Shown here: piece by piece, positions 17,517-26,738 of the stretch
Layout of the letters: each line of letters begins with the position of its first letter
How positions within the stretch are numbered: the first letter of the stretch is position 1
Assembly (NCBI RefSeq): GCF_947488945.1
Contig: NZ_CANLBS010000002.1
Span: 248,001-312,000 of the forward strand
Source of the DNA: an uncultured Streptomyces sp.
GTDB taxonomy: Bacteria > Actinomycetota > Actinomycetes > Streptomycetales > Streptomycetaceae
Reading direction: 5' to 3'
DNA: 64,000 nt
The notes under the pieces: model-generated
What the model saw: the letters and a program-made list of their open reading frames with translations, nothing else
Told to the model about the DNA's origin: nothing
Database searches by the model: none
Made by a program: the position numbers and the translations under genes

Positions 17517-19927
17517 TGGCATGCCTCGCAGGACTCGGGGTTTTCGAGGGAGCAGGCGAGCGCCTCGGCGTCGGGGGCCGCCTGCTGCACCGGAACGGGG
17601 GCGGCGGCCCTCGCGGCGCCGGACGCCGCACGGGCGATCCGGGTCGCCGGGCGCGACCGCAGGTAGTACGTCGTCTTCAGCCCCTGCTTCCAGGCGTACG
17701 CGTACATCGAGGAGAGCTTGCCGATGGTCGGCGTCTCCAGGAACAGGTTCAGCGACTGGCTCTGGTCCAGGTACGGGGTACGGGCCGCCGCCATGTCGAT
17801 CAGGCCGCGCTGCGGGATCTCCCACGCGGTGCGGTACAGCGCCCGGACGTCCTCGGGGATCCAGTGGAAGCCCTGGACCGAGCCGCTCGCCTCGCGCAGC
17901 GCCTCCCGGGTCCGCGCGTCCCACACGCCGAGCCGCTTCAGCTCCTCCACCAGATAGGCGTTGACCTGGAGGAACTCGCCGCTGAGCGTCTCGCGCTTGA
18001 AGAGGTTGGAGACCTGCGGCTCGATGCACTCGTACACCCCGGCGATCGAGGCGATGGTCGCGGTCGGCGCGATGGCGAGCAGCAGGGAGTTGCGCATCCC
18101 CGTCTTCGCGATCCGGGCGCGCAGCGCCTCCCAGCGCTCCGGCCAGGCCGGCGCGGTGGTGTAGTGGTCGGGGTGCAGCACCCCGCGCGCGGCCCGGGTC
18201 CCGCTCCACGCGGGCAGCGGACCCGAGCGCTCGGCGAGGTCGCAGGACGCCTCGTACGCCGCCAGCATGATCCGCTCGGAGATCTTCGTGGACAGCGCGC
18301 GTGCCTCGGGGGAGTCGAAGGGCAGGCGCAGCCGGAAGAAGACGTCCTGGAGCCCCATCGCGCCCAGGCCGACCGGCCGCCAGCGGGAGTTGGAGGCCCC
18401 GGACTGCTCGGTGGGATAGAAGTTGATGTCCACCACGCGGTCCAGGAAGGTCACGGCGGTGCGCACGGTGGCGTCCAGCCGCTCCCAGTCGATCCCGCCG
18501 TCGGCGACGAACGCGCCCAGGTTGACCGAGCCCAGGTTGCAGACCGCGGTCTCCCCGTCGTTCGTGACCTCGAGGATCTCGGTGCACAGGTTGGACGAGT
18601 GGACCACCGCGCCCGGCTCGGCGGTCTGGTTGGCGGTGCGGTTGGCGGCGTCCTTGAACGTCATCCAGCCCTGCCCGGTCTGCGCCAGCGTGCGCATCAT
18701 CCTGCCGTACAGCTCGCGGGCCGGGAGCGTCCTGCGGGCCAGGCCCTTCGCCTCGGCGGCCCGGTAGGCGGCGTCGAAGTCGTCGCCCCACAGGTCCACC
18801 AGCTCGGGGACGTCGGCGGGGGAGAACAGCGACCAGGCGCCGTCCGCGTCGACCCGGCGCATGAACTCGTCCGGGATCCAGTGGGCCAGGTTGAGGTTGT
18901 GGGTGCGCCGCTGGTCCTCGCCGGTGTTGTCGCGCAGCTCCAGGAACTCCTCGACGTCCGCGTGCCAGGTCTCCAGGTAGACCGCGGCGGCGCCCTTGCG
19001 CCGGCCGCCCTGGTTCACTGCGGCCACCGAGGCGTCGAGCGTCTTCAGGAACGGGACGATGCCGTTGGAGAGCCCGTTGGTGCCCCGGATCAGCGAACCG
19101 CGCGAGCGGATGCGGGAGAACGACAGCCCGATGCCGCCCGCGTGCTTCGAGAGCCGCGCCACCTGGTGGTAGCGGTCGTAGAGGGAGTCCAGCTCGTCCA
19201 GCGGGGAGTCCAGCAGGTAGCAGGAGGACATCTGCGGGTGCCGGGTGCCGGAGTTGAAGAGGGTGGGGGAGGACGGCAGGTAGTCCAGCCGGCTCATCAG
19301 GCCGTACAGCGAGACGACCTCGTCGACCGCGCGGTCGGACTCGTCCTCGGCGAGACCGGCGGCGACCCGGAGCATGAAGTGCTGCGGGGTCTCGAGGACC
19401 TGGCGGGTCAGCGGGTGGCGCAGCAGATAGCGGCTGTACAGGGTGCGCAGGCCGAAGTAGCCGAACCGGTCGTCGGCGCCGTCGGCGACGGACTGCTCGA
19501 CGAGCGCGTCCAGCCGGGCCGCGTGCCGCGCCGCGAAGGCGGCGGTGCGGTCGGCGATCAGGCCGGCGCCGTGGGCGGTCGCGACCGACGTGGAGAAGGA
19601 GACCGCGCCCTGGCCGGCCGCCTCTTCGGCGACGGTGATCGTGAGCAGGCGCGCGGCGAGGCGGGAGTAGGCCGGGTCCTCGGAGATGAGACCGGCGGCG
19701 GCCTCGGTGGCCAGCTCCCGCAGTTCGGCCTCGTCGGCCCGTGCGGACCGGCCGCGCAGGGCGGCGGCGGCCACCCGGCCCGGGTCGGTGTCCGGGAGAT
19801 CGGCGGTGAGGGAGGTCAGGGTCCGCAGCAGCGCGGCGCCGGGACCGTCCGCCCCGGCGGTTGGCTCGGCGTTCGGTACGGACTCGGCGGGTGCGGCGGC
19901 CTGCACCTGGTCGGGCGCGATGGTCAC
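17513..19927 (-). CDS. nrdA: Class Ia ribonucleotide reductase large (R1) subunit
   Basis: An 804-residue catalytic subunit converting ribonucleoside diphosphates to deoxy forms. Visible are SSCYLLDSPLDELDSLYD (first redox Cys), the substrate region NLCTEILEV (catalytic Cys), ETAVCNLGSVNLGAF (second redox Cys), and a C-terminal CEACQ pair that passes electrons from thioredoxin. An N-terminal region of about 100 residues precedes the core. The GTG at 19927 is chosen: GGGAGAG lies upstream, and the longer open frame runs into the riboswitch. Expression is probably controlled by NrdR and a B12 riboswitch (separate entries). Confidence 0.96.
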   Translation of the reverse strand: MTIAPDQVQAAAPAESVPNAEPTAGADGPGAALLRTLTSLTADLPDTDPGRVAAAALRGRSARADEAELRELATEAAAGLISEDPAYSRLAARLLTITVAEEAAGQGAVSFSTSVATAHGAGLIADRTAAFAARHAARLDALVEQSVADGADDRFGYFGLRTLYSRYLLRHPLTRQVLETPQHFMLRVAAGLAEDESDRAVDEVVSLYGLMSRLDYLPSSPTLFNSGTRHPQMSSCYLLDSPLDELDSLYDRYHQVARLSKHAGGIGLSFSRIRSRGSLIRGTNGLSNGIVPFLKTLDASVAAVNQGGRRKGAAAVYLETWHADVEEFLELRDNTGEDQRRTHNLNLAHWIPDEFMRRVDADGAWSLFSPADVPELVDLWGDDFDAAYRAAEAKGLARRTLPARELYGRMMRTLAQTGQGWMTFKDAANRTANQTAEPGAVVHSSNLCTEILEVTNDGETAVCNLGSVNLGAFVADGGIDWERLDATVRTAVTFLDRVVDINFYPTEQSGASNSRWRPVGLGAMGLQDVFFRLRLPFDSPEARALSTKISERIMLAAYEASCDLAERSGPLPAWSGTRAARGVLHPDHYTTAPAWPERWEALRARIAKTGMRNSLLLAIAPTATIASIAGVYECIEPQVSNLFKRETLSGEFLQVNAYLVEELKRLGVWDARTREALREASGSVQGFHWIPEDVRALYRTAWEIPQRGLIDMAAARTPYLDQSQSLNLFLETPTIGKLSSMYAYAWKQGLKTTYYLRSRPATRIARAASGAARAAAPVPVQQAAPDAEALACSLENPESCEACQ

Positions 19928-20059
19928 GTGTGTGCTCTCCCTCGCTCGGCTCGGGGCCGGCGGGGGAACGGTGCGGCCGCGCGGGGAGAGCAGCCCGGCG
20001 AGGGGCGTGCGGGACCGCGGCGGCGTCCACCGGCCCATCCGCGAGGCCCGGACGTATCG

Positions 20060-20200
20060 GCGTCCGGACCGGTCGGGCCGGACGCACTGCCGGCAGGTAC
20101 CCGGACTCGACGGGCGTGCGGGGCACACCGGTCACACCGTTGCGGGACAGTTCCGGACTCGCACCGGATTCCCCTGCGACGACAGCGAGGTCGAGCATAC
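20060..20200 (-). promoter_or_regulatory. Cobalamin (B12) riboswitch in nrdAB leader
   Basis: On the minus strand the leader reads, in order, GGGGAATCCGGTGCGAGTCC, GGAACTGTCCCGCAACGGTG and finally GAGTCCGGGTACCTGCCGGC near 20084-20108. These are the conserved core (GGTGCGA, TGTCCCGCAACGGT) and B12-box-like segments of actinobacterial cobalamin riboswitches. About 140 bases of GC-rich, structure-prone leader lie between it and the start codon. A B12 riboswitch is known to control Streptomyces class Ia nrdABS, shutting it down when the B12-dependent class II enzyme can work. Exact ends are approximate. Confidence 0.92.
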
Positions 20201-20241
20201 ATGTGGGGGCGGCCCGATCCGCACACCCCTACATGTTGTGT
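20194..20241 (-). promoter_or_regulatory. Two NrdR-like boxes upstream of nrdAB
   Basis: Two ACATGT-centred elements, ACACAACATGTAGGGG (around 20231-20236) and CCCCACATGTATGCT (around 20199-20204), are 32 bp apart, about three helical turns, immediately upstream of the riboswitch. They resemble the 16-bp NrdR boxes acaCwATATwGtgt and would overlap the nrdA promoter. Confidence 0.75.
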
Positions 20242-20320
20242 CGTCAGCTCCGATGCGGGAGGCTCGCGCGAACGGCCCGATGCTCGTCCGGGGCCCGTCC
20301 GGGCCCGGTCGGCGGGGGCG

Positions 20321-20986
20321 TCAGCCCGTCGTTCCGGCACCGTTCAGGGGTGCTCCGTCGCCCACCGGAGGCAGGTCGCCGCGCTCGACGGGCTGCTGCC
20401 CCGACGCCTCGCCGACCGGCGGAAGCACGTCGGCGAGTTCGGCGTCGTCGGCCCGGTGGGTGGCCGCCAAGGCGTCACTCAGGGTGGCGCGGTCCAGGTC
20501 GGTCCGCGCCCCGCCGACCCGTACGACGAGGTCGCCGTCGGCGCGGGCGTAGGAGTGCCCGGCCGCCGTCGCGGTGTACCAGGCGTCGCCGTCCCGCTCG
20601 CAGGTCACGGCCCCGTCGTCGTCCGCGGCCGGCGCGGTCGCCCCCGCACAAGCGGGGCCGGGCAGTTCGCCGCGCTCCACGTCGAGTTCGAGCATCCGTC
20701 CGCCCTGCCCGGTGTACACCGAGCCGAAGCCGTCGTCCCCGCGCACCCCCACCGACTGCCGGGCCAGCGTGAAGCCGTCCAGCCGGGTCACGTACACGTG
20801 CTCGGTACGGGTCTGCAGGGCGGCGGCGCGGGCCTCCAGTTCGGCGCCGGAGGGCGGCGGGGACGCCGGGGAGCCGGACCCGGGCCCGGCGGCCGGGACG
20901 GACTCGCTCGGCGTGGTGCCGCAGGAGGCGAGAGCCAGCACCGTGAGGGCCGCGAGGAGCAGCCGTCGGGAGGAAGGAGATGTCAT
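20321..20986 (-). CDS. Lipoprotein of unknown function
   Basis: A 221-residue exported lipoprotein. The signal peptide (MTSPSSRRLLLAALTVLALASC) ends in the lipobox LASC with the acylated Cys at residue 22, followed by a Ser/Pro/Gly-rich linker to about 47 and a soluble domain with two further Cys (PACAGAT, VTCERDG) that may form a disulfide. ATG 20986 has GAGGAAGGAG upstream. It lies 120 bp after the symporter gene on the same strand and just ahead of the nrdA promoter. No family is recognised. Confidence 0.8.
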   Translation of the reverse strand: MTSPSSRRLLLAALTVLALASCGTTPSESVPAAGPGSGSPASPPPSGAELEARAAALQTRTEHVYVTRLDGFTLARQSVGVRGDDGFGSVYTGQGGRMLELDVERGELPGPACAGATAPAADDDGAVTCERDGDAWYTATAAGHSYARADGDLVVRVGGARTDLDRATLSDALAATHRADDAELADVLPPVGEASGQQPVERGDLPPVGDGAPLNGAGTTG

Positions 20987-21107
20987 GGGCACATCCTTGC
21001 GTACGCCCCCCGGGCGGGGGCGCGAACGCCCGGACACCCGCACGGGCCGCCCCCGCTCCGGCGGTTTCCGGGGAGCGGTGGCGGCCCGTGCGGCCGGGTG
21101 CCGGGGG

Positions 21108-22742
21108 TCAGTGCCCGCCCGGCGCTCCGACCGTGGCCGGCGGCAGCTTCTCCACCACGCCGGGGTCGCCCGCGTCCGCCGTGTAGTCGCCCGGCGAGGT
21201 CTCGTCGATGCCCGCCGGGGCCTTGACCGCGTTCAGCACGAAGGTCAGCACGATGACGACCACCACGTTCAGCACGAAGGCGGTGAGGCCGATGTAGCCG
21301 ATCTCCCCGAGACCGGGGATCTCCTTCGAGGAGCCGCCGAAGTGCTTCTGGGTCGGCGACGCGACCCCGTACGCGGCGGCGGTGCCGTAGACCATGCCGA
21401 CCGCCCAGCCCGCGATCAGCGCCCACCGGTGGAACCAGCGGGTGAACAGGCCGCCCACCAGGGCCGGCATGGTCTGGAGGATCCAGATCCCGCCCAGCAG
21501 CTGGAAGTTGATCGCGACCGTCTTGTCCATCGTGAGGACGAACGCCAGCGCGCCCACCTTCACCAGCAGGGACACCAGCTTGGACACCTTCGTCTCCTGC
21601 TCCGGGGTGGCGTCCGGCTTCAGGAAGTCCTTGTAGATGTTGCGGGTGAAGAGGTTGGCCGCCGCGATGGACATGATCGCGGCCGGTACCAGCGCGCCGA
21701 TGCCGATGGCGGCGAAGGCCACCCCGGCGAACCAGTCCGGGAACATGTTCTCGAAGAGCTGCGGGATGGCCAACTGGCCGTTGTCCACCTTGATCCCGGC
21801 CGCGATCGCCATGAAGCCGAGCAGGGCCAGCAGCCCCAGCATCAGCGAGTAGAGCGGCAGGATCGTGGTGTTGCGGCGGATCACGTCACGGCTGCGGCTG
21901 GAGAGCGTCGCCGTGATGGAGTGCGGATACATGAAGAGCGCGAGCGCGGAGCCGAGCGCCAGCGTGGCGTAGACCCACTGTCCGGACGGGCCGGGCGCGA
22001 GCCCCGCCACCGGTTTGCCGGCCGCCTCGTTCGCCGCCGAGAACTTCTCGCCCGCCGCCGCGAAGATGTCGTCGAAGCCGCCCAGCTTGATCGGGATGTA
22101 GATGATCGCCACCGCGATGACCAGGTAGATCAGCCCGTCCTTGACGAACGCGATCAGCGCCGGGGCGCGCAGCCCGGAGGAGTAGGTGTACGCGGCGAGC
22201 ACGGCGAACGCGATGAGCAGCGGCAGGTCCTTGACGAACCAATGGGTGCCCTCACCGCCGCCGACGCCCATCACGTCCAGCACCGCCTGGATGCCGACGA
22301 GTTGCAGCGCGATGTACGGCATGGTGGCGAGGATGCCGGTCAGCGCGACCGCGAGCGACAGTCCGCGCGAGCCGTACCGGCCGCGGACGAAGTCGGAGGT
22401 GGTCACGTACCCGTGCTTGTGCGACACCGACCACAGCCGCGGCAGGAAGGTGAAGATCAGCGGGTAGACCAGGATCGTGTACGGGACGGCGAAGAAGCCG
22501 GCCGCCCCCGCCGCGTAGACGGCCGCCGGGACGGCGACGAAGGTGTAGGCGGTGTAGAGGTCGCCGCCGAGCAGGAACCAGGTCACCCAGGTGCCGAACG
22601 AGCGGCCGCCGAGGCCCCACTCGTCGAGGCTGTTCTCGTTCTCCGCCTTGCGCCAGCGGGCGGCCATGAAGCCGACGACGGTCACGGCCAGGAAGAAGAA
22701 GACGAAGACGCCGAGAGCGACTCCGTTCACGCCGTCCTTCAC
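21108..22742 (-). CDS. Sodium:solute symporter (SSS family)
   Basis: A 544-residue polytopic transporter with about 13 hydrophobic segments. Features of the SSS family include EWGLGGRSFGTWVTWFLLGGDLYTAYTFVAVPAAVY near the N-terminus, LPRLWSVSHKHGYVTTSDFVRGRYGSR, and ALVPAAIMSIAAANLFTRNIYKDFLKP. The pairing with a small DUF3311 protein is typical of monocarboxylate or panthothenate-type SSS permeases in actinobacteria; the substrate is not determinable. The start GTG 22742 overlaps the DUF3311 stop (GTGA). The C-terminus is an acidic, Pro-rich cytoplasmic tail. Confidence 0.9.
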   Translation of the reverse strand: MKDGVNGVALGVFVFFFLAVTVVGFMAARWRKAENENSLDEWGLGGRSFGTWVTWFLLGGDLYTAYTFVAVPAAVYAAGAAGFFAVPYTILVYPLIFTFLPRLWSVSHKHGYVTTSDFVRGRYGSRGLSLAVALTGILATMPYIALQLVGIQAVLDVMGVGGGEGTHWFVKDLPLLIAFAVLAAYTYSSGLRAPALIAFVKDGLIYLVIAVAIIYIPIKLGGFDDIFAAAGEKFSAANEAAGKPVAGLAPGPSGQWVYATLALGSALALFMYPHSITATLSSRSRDVIRRNTTILPLYSLMLGLLALLGFMAIAAGIKVDNGQLAIPQLFENMFPDWFAGVAFAAIGIGALVPAAIMSIAAANLFTRNIYKDFLKPDATPEQETKVSKLVSLLVKVGALAFVLTMDKTVAINFQLLGGIWILQTMPALVGGLFTRWFHRWALIAGWAVGMVYGTAAAYGVASPTQKHFGGSSKEIPGLGEIGYIGLTAFVLNVVVVIVLTFVLNAVKAPAGIDETSPGDYTADAGDPGVVEKLPPATVGAPGGH

Positions 22743-22999
22743 GCGGACGCACCCCCCTTGCGGGAGCGCTGGTCGCGCTGCCACAGCTTGTAGGCCAGCA
22801 TGGTCAGCAGCGTCGAGACGACGACCCAGAGCATCTGGTACCAGTAGAAGAACGGGATCCCGATGAACGCGGGATCGACTTTCGCGTACGACCCCACCCA
22901 CAGCAGCGCGACGAACGGCGCGGCGAGGCAGAGCGCGATGACCACCCGCGCGGGGGTGACGGTGGGCGGCCTCTGCGCTGCCCCTGGCTCTTGCGGCAT
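22739..22999 (-). CDS. DUF3311 small membrane protein, symporter partner
   Basis: An 86-residue protein with two transmembrane helices (about 18-37 and 46-68). IPFFYWYQMLWVVVSTLLTMLAYKLW is the DUF3311 signature. Such proteins are encoded directly upstream of SSS symporters and are presumed accessory subunits. It overlaps the symporter start by 4 bp, so the two are co-translated. Confidence 0.85.
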   Translation of the reverse strand: MPQEPGAAQRPPTVTPARVVIALCLAAPFVALLWVGSYAKVDPAFIGIPFFYWYQMLWVVVSTLLTMLAYKLWQRDQRSRKGGASA

Positions 23000-23298
23000 G
23001 TGGTGACTCCCGTCCCTGGCTTGCTTGTCGCCGGGGGCAACACGAGTCCCTGCACAGGGTGTTCCGGCCGGAGCACCCGTCCGCGTCGCGTCCCGGCAAC
23101 GGTGATGTATCCGTCTGGATCACGGAAAGGATAGGGGCCGGGTTCAGAGGTGGCCGAGAATGTTCGGTGAAGCTTCCGGCGGCCGGGCGGTGAAGCCTTC
23201 CCGACGGCCGGGAGGCACGGCGGTGCGACGGCCGGGCGGTGCGGTGGTGCGGCGGTGCGACGTCCCGGCGGACGCGGGTGTGCGCCGGGACGCGCTCG
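23000..23298. other. Non-coding region between symporter unit and dasR
   Basis: About 300 bases holding the promoter side of the minus-strand DUF3311-symporter unit, then GC-rich low-complexity sequence with repeated GGCGGTGCGACG/GGCCGGGCGGTG units at about 23175-23270. No convincing gene is seen. Confidence 0.6.
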
Positions 23299-23330
23299 GC
23301 GGGTCCGGGGCGTCGCCGCCCCGGACCCGC
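23299..23330 (-). terminator. Hairpin directly after dasR
   Basis: Arms 23299-23312 (GCGGGTCCGGGGCG) and 23317-23330 (exact complement), starting one base beyond the dasR stop codon. Confidence 0.85.
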
Positions 23331-23331
23331 C

Positions 23332-24096
23332 TCACTCCGCCGGGCGGTTGAGCCGTGCGACGAACTTGTACCGGTCACCGCGGTAGACCGAGCGCACCCA
23401 CTCCACCGGCTCGCCCCCGCCGTCCAGCGAGTGCCGCGAGAGCATCAGCATCGGCAGGCCCACGTCGGTGCCGAGCAGTCCGGCCTCGCGCGGGGTGGCC
23501 AGCGAGGTCTCGATGGTCTCCTCGGCCTCCGCCAGCCGCACGTCGTACACCTCGGCCAGCGCGGTGTAGAGCGAGGTGTACTTCACCAGCGAACGGCGCA
23601 GCGCGGGGAAGCGTTTGGCCGAAAGGTGGGTGGTCTCGATGGCCATCGGCTCGCCGCTCGCCAACCGCAGCCGTTCGATCCGCAGCACCCGGCCGCCGGT
23701 CGCGATGTCCAGCAGCCCGGCCAGCGTCTCGTCCGCCGTGACGTACCCGATGTCCAGCAACTGGGACGTCGGTTCCAGGCCCTGGGCCCGCATGTCCTCG
23801 GTGTACGAGGTGAGTTGGAGCGCCTGCGAGACCTTCGGCTTGGCCACGAAGGTGCCCTTGCCCTGGATGCGTTCGAGCCGGCCCTCCACCACCAGTTCCT
23901 GGAGCGCCTGGCGCACGGTGGTGCGCGAGGTGTCGAACTCCGCCGCGAGGGTGCGCTCGGGGGGTACCGGTGTGCCGGGCGGCATGGTGTCCGTCATGGC
24001 GAGCAAGTGCCGCTTGAGCCCGTAGTACTTCGGTACGCGTGCGGTGCGCGTCCCCGCGCCCGCCCCGTTCTCCGTACCGCCCCCGTCGGCGCCCAT
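23332..24096 (-). CDS. dasR: GntR/HutC regulator DasR
   Basis: A 254-residue global regulator of aminosugar metabolism. The N-terminal winged helix is at about 20-90 ([43 protein letters not shown]) and a UTRA/HutC effector domain follows (about 105-245) that binds glucosamine-6-phosphate-type ligands. Length and wording agree closely with S. coelicolor DasR as I recall it (also 254 residues), and the dasABCD-nagB neighbours confirm the assignment. ATG 24096 is chosen on that length; the first 20 residues are Gly-rich. In Streptomyces DasR also links aminosugar supply to development and antibiotic production. Confidence 0.96.
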   Translation of the reverse strand: MGADGGGTENGAGAGTRTARVPKYYGLKRHLLAMTDTMPPGTPVPPERTLAAEFDTSRTTVRQALQELVVEGRLERIQGKGTFVAKPKVSQALQLTSYTEDMRAQGLEPTSQLLDIGYVTADETLAGLLDIATGGRVLRIERLRLASGEPMAIETTHLSAKRFPALRRSLVKYTSLYTALAEVYDVRLAEAEETIETSLATPREAGLLGTDVGLPMLMLSRHSLDGGGEPVEWVRSVYRGDRYKFVARLNRPAE

Positions 24097-24243
24097 CGCC
24101 CGCCTTCCCGCCTGCTGCGCTGCTGCCGTCACCGGCTCCTCCGTCTGTCGCGGCTCACATGGTGGCACGGCCTGCGGTCCCGCCGCCGTCCCGGCCCGAG
24201 GTGTCGGTCCGATAACGGACGCGGGCGCACTTCTTATACACCC

Positions 24244-24249
24244 TTGACA
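24244..24249 (+). promoter_or_regulatory. Candidate -35 element of dasA
   Basis: TTGACA at 24244-24249 is a perfect housekeeping -35 hexamer just upstream of the first DasR operator; a -10 would fall at about 24267-24272, inside or next to the operator, so DasR binding should block initiation. Confidence 0.5.
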
Positions 24250-24255
24250 CCCCCA

Positions 24256-24294
24256 AAGGTCTAGGCCAAGCTCCCGTTGCTGGTCTAAACCATT
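24256..24294 (+). promoter_or_regulatory. Two DasR operators (dre sites) before dasA
   Basis: AGGTCTAGGCCA at 24258-24269 and TGGTCTAAACCA at 24281-24292 both match the dre core TGGTCTAGACCA with two mismatches or fewer, centres 23 bp apart. They sit 85-120 bp before dasA, in the promoter region. Confidence 0.88.
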
Positions 24295-24376
24295 AAAGAC
24301 CAGAGCCAGCCCCAGCAGTACTCGTCGAATGTCTTCGCGGTGGGCGGGGTTGCAGCATCCCTGAGGAGGGTTTGGC

Positions 24377-25660
24377 GTGAAGCGCAAGCTCATCGCGGCG
24401 ATAGGCGTCGCGGGCATGATGGTCTCGATCGCGGCATGCGGCTCGGACGACGGCGGTGACTCCGGCAGTGCCAAGGCCGGACCGGACAGCTACAAGGGCC
24501 AGACGCTGACCGTCTGGGCGATGGACGGTTCGACGCCCGAGCAGTGGCAGAAGGACCTGACGGCGGCCTTCGAGAAGAAGACCGGCGCCAAGGTCAAGTT
24601 CGAGGTCCAGCAGTGGAACGGCATTCAGCAGAAGCTGACGACCGCCCTGTCGGAGGAGAACCCGCCGGACGTCTTCGAGATCGGCAACACCCAGACCGCC
24701 GCGTACGCCAAGACCGGCGGCCTCGCCGAGCTGACGGACGTCAAGGAGGCGATCGGCACCGACTGGGCCGAGTCGCTGAACGAGGCCTCGGTCGTCGACG
24801 GCGTCCAGTACGCCGCCCCCTGGTACTTCGCCAACCGCGTCGTCATCTACAACAAGTCGGTCTTCAAGGAGGCCGGCGTCACCGAGACCCCCAAGACCCG
24901 CGACGAGTTCTTCGCGGCCCTCGACAAGATCAAGGCCAAGGGCAAGGCCGAGCCGATCTACCTGCCCGGCCAGAACTGGTACTTCTTCGACGGGCTCACC
25001 ATCGGCCAGGGCGCCGACCTCGTCAAGAAGGACGGGGACAAGTGGGTCTCCAACCTCGCCGACCCGAAGATCGGCGCGGCGATGGACCTCTACAAGAAGT
25101 ACCAGTCCTACTCCAAGGCCCCCAAGGACAAGGACGAGGCCACCCCGCAGCAGGCCGACGTCTTCGCCAAGGGCAAGACCGGCGCCTTCATCGGCATGGG
25201 CTGGGAGGCCGGCACCGCCATCGCCGCCAACCCGGCCATCGAGAAGGAGATCGGCTACTTCACCATCCCGGGTGAGACCGCCGACAAGCCCGAGGGCGTC
25301 TTCCTCGGCGGCTCCAACCTCGCCGTCGCCGAGGGCAGCAAGAAGCAGGAGCTCGCCAAGGAGTTCCTGAAGCTCGCGCTCAACGACCAGTTCGAGGGCC
25401 AGCTCGCCAAGCTCAACGGCGTCATCCCCAACAAGGAGTCGCTGAACTCCAACCTCACCGGCAACGTGGTGGCCGAGGCCGCCGCGCCGGCCGCGAAGGT
25501 CGGCGGCACCACCCCGCTGATCCCCGAGTGGGCCGCGGTCGAGAACGCCCCCAACCCGATCAAGACCTTCATGACGGCGGTCCTGAACGGCAAGTCCAAC
25601 GCGGAGGCCGCCGCGCAGGTCGAGGCGGAGCTCAACAAGCGCCTCTCGCAGCAGCAGTAG
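24377..25660 (+). CDS. dasA: Chitobiose/N-acetylglucosamine ABC transporter, binding lipoprotein DasA
   Basis: A 427-residue extracellular sugar-binding lipoprotein. The signal peptide (residues 1-20) ends in lipobox IAAC with the lipid Cys at 21, then an SBP_bac_1 fold: [45 protein letters not shown] and [15 protein letters not shown]. In S. coelicolor DasA binds N,N'-diacetylchitobiose. The GTG at 24377 has GAGGAGG upstream. First gene of the dasABCD operon, under two dre sites; the ATPase (MsiK in Streptomyces) is not encoded nearby, as is usual. Confidence 0.95.
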   Translation: MKRKLIAAIGVAGMMVSIAACGSDDGGDSGSAKAGPDSYKGQTLTVWAMDGSTPEQWQKDLTAAFEKKTGAKVKFEVQQWNGIQQKLTTALSEENPPDVFEIGNTQTAAYAKTGGLAELTDVKEAIGTDWAESLNEASVVDGVQYAAPWYFANRVVIYNKSVFKEAGVTETPKTRDEFFAALDKIKAKGKAEPIYLPGQNWYFFDGLTIGQGADLVKKDGDKWVSNLADPKIGAAMDLYKKYQSYSKAPKDKDEATPQQADVFAKGKTGAFIGMGWEAGTAIAANPAIEKEIGYFTIPGETADKPEGVFLGGSNLAVAEGSKKQELAKEFLKLALNDQFEGQLAKLNGVIPNKESLNSNLTGNVVAEAAAPAAKVGGTTPLIPEWAAVENAPNPIKTFMTAVLNGKSNAEAAAQVEAELNKRLSQQQ

Positions 25661-25748
25661 CGAAGGCCGCGCCGGTGAGGGCGGGCGCCACCCCCGGGTG
25701 GAGCCCGCCCCCGCCGGCCGATGTGTGTCCCATGGTGCCGAGAAAGAG

Positions 25749-26738
25749 ATGGCGAGCATGACCGTGCAGACCGAACGGCCGCCCTCCGGCCCGGCCGCGG
25801 CGGCGAAGGAGACGGGTCCCGCGCCCGACGCGCCGCGCCGCCGCCCCGGTGGTTCCGGCCCGGCCCCGTACCTCCTGCTGCTGCCCCCGGTGGCGGCGAC
25901 CCTGGTGTTCCTCGGCTGGCCCCTGGTCAAGAACACCCTGCTGTCGTTCCAGAACCTCAACATGAGGCAGCTGATCCAGCACCTCACCGAGTGGAACGGG
26001 ATCGACAACTACACCGAGGTCCTCGGCAACGCGGACTTCTGGAACGTCACCGGCCGCTCGATCGTCTTCGCCGGCGCCAACGTCGTCCTGATCATGCTGT
26101 TCGGCACGCTCGTCGGCCTGCTGCTCGCCCGTCTCGGCAAGCGCATGCGGATCACCCTGCTGATCGGCCTGGTCCTGGCCTGGGCCATGCCGACCATCGC
26201 GGCCACCACCGTCTACCAGTGGCTCTTCGCCTCCCGGTTCGGCGTCGTCAACTGGGTCCTGGACAAGGCCGGCTTCCACGGCATGGCCGACTACAACTGG
26301 ATGGGCGGCCAGTACTCCACCTTCTTCGTCGTCACGGTGCTCATCGTCTGGCAGTCGATCCCGTTCGTCGCGATCAACCTCTACGCCGCCACGACGACCA
26401 TCCCCAAGGAGCTGTACGAGGCCGCCTCCCTCGACGGCGCCGGCGCCTGGAAGAGCTTCACCTCGGTCACCATGCCGTTCCTGCGGCCCTTCCTCTTCGC
26501 CACGACGTTCCTCGAAGTCATCTGGGTCTTCAAGGCCTTCACCCAGGTCTTCGCCATCAACCAGGGCGGCCCCGACCGGTTGACCGAGATCCTGCCGGTC
26601 TACGCCTACATCGAGGGCATCGGCAATCAGCACTACGGCATGGGATCGGCGATCGCGCTGCTCACCGTCGTGATCCTGCTCCTGCTGACCTCGTACTACC
26701 TCCGGATCGTTCTCAAGCAAGAGGAGGACGAGCTGTGA
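25749..26738 (+). CDS. dasB: Sugar ABC transporter permease DasB
   Basis: About 329 residues: an N-terminal Pro/Ala-rich cytoplasmic tail (to about 37) and six transmembrane helices. The permease EAA loop is visible as EAASLDGAGAWKSFTSVTMPFLRPF near residues 221-245, the coupling helix that contacts the ATPase. The start is ATG 25749 or ATG 25758; AAAGAG lies just upstream of both. It ends in GTGA overlap with dasC. Confidence 0.92.
   Translation: MASMTVQTERPPSGPAAAAKETGPAPDAPRRRPGGSGPAPYLLLLPPVAATLVFLGWPLVKNTLLSFQNLNMRQLIQHLTEWNGIDNYTEVLGNADFWNVTGRSIVFAGANVVLIMLFGTLVGLLLARLGKRMRITLLIGLVLAWAMPTIAATTVYQWLFASRFGVVNWVLDKAGFHGMADYNWMGGQYSTFFVVTVLIVWQSIPFVAINLYAATTTIPKELYEAASLDGAGAWKSFTSVTMPFLRPFLFATTFLEVIWVFKAFTQVFAINQGGPDRLTEILPVYAYIEGIGNQHYGMGSAIALLTVVILLLLTSYYLRIVLKQEEDEL

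Noticed and set aside
16488..20198. A single 1236-codon frame spanning nrdB and much of nrdA
   Set aside because: Only the nrdB part is a real protein; the rest is a shadow of nrdA in another frame.
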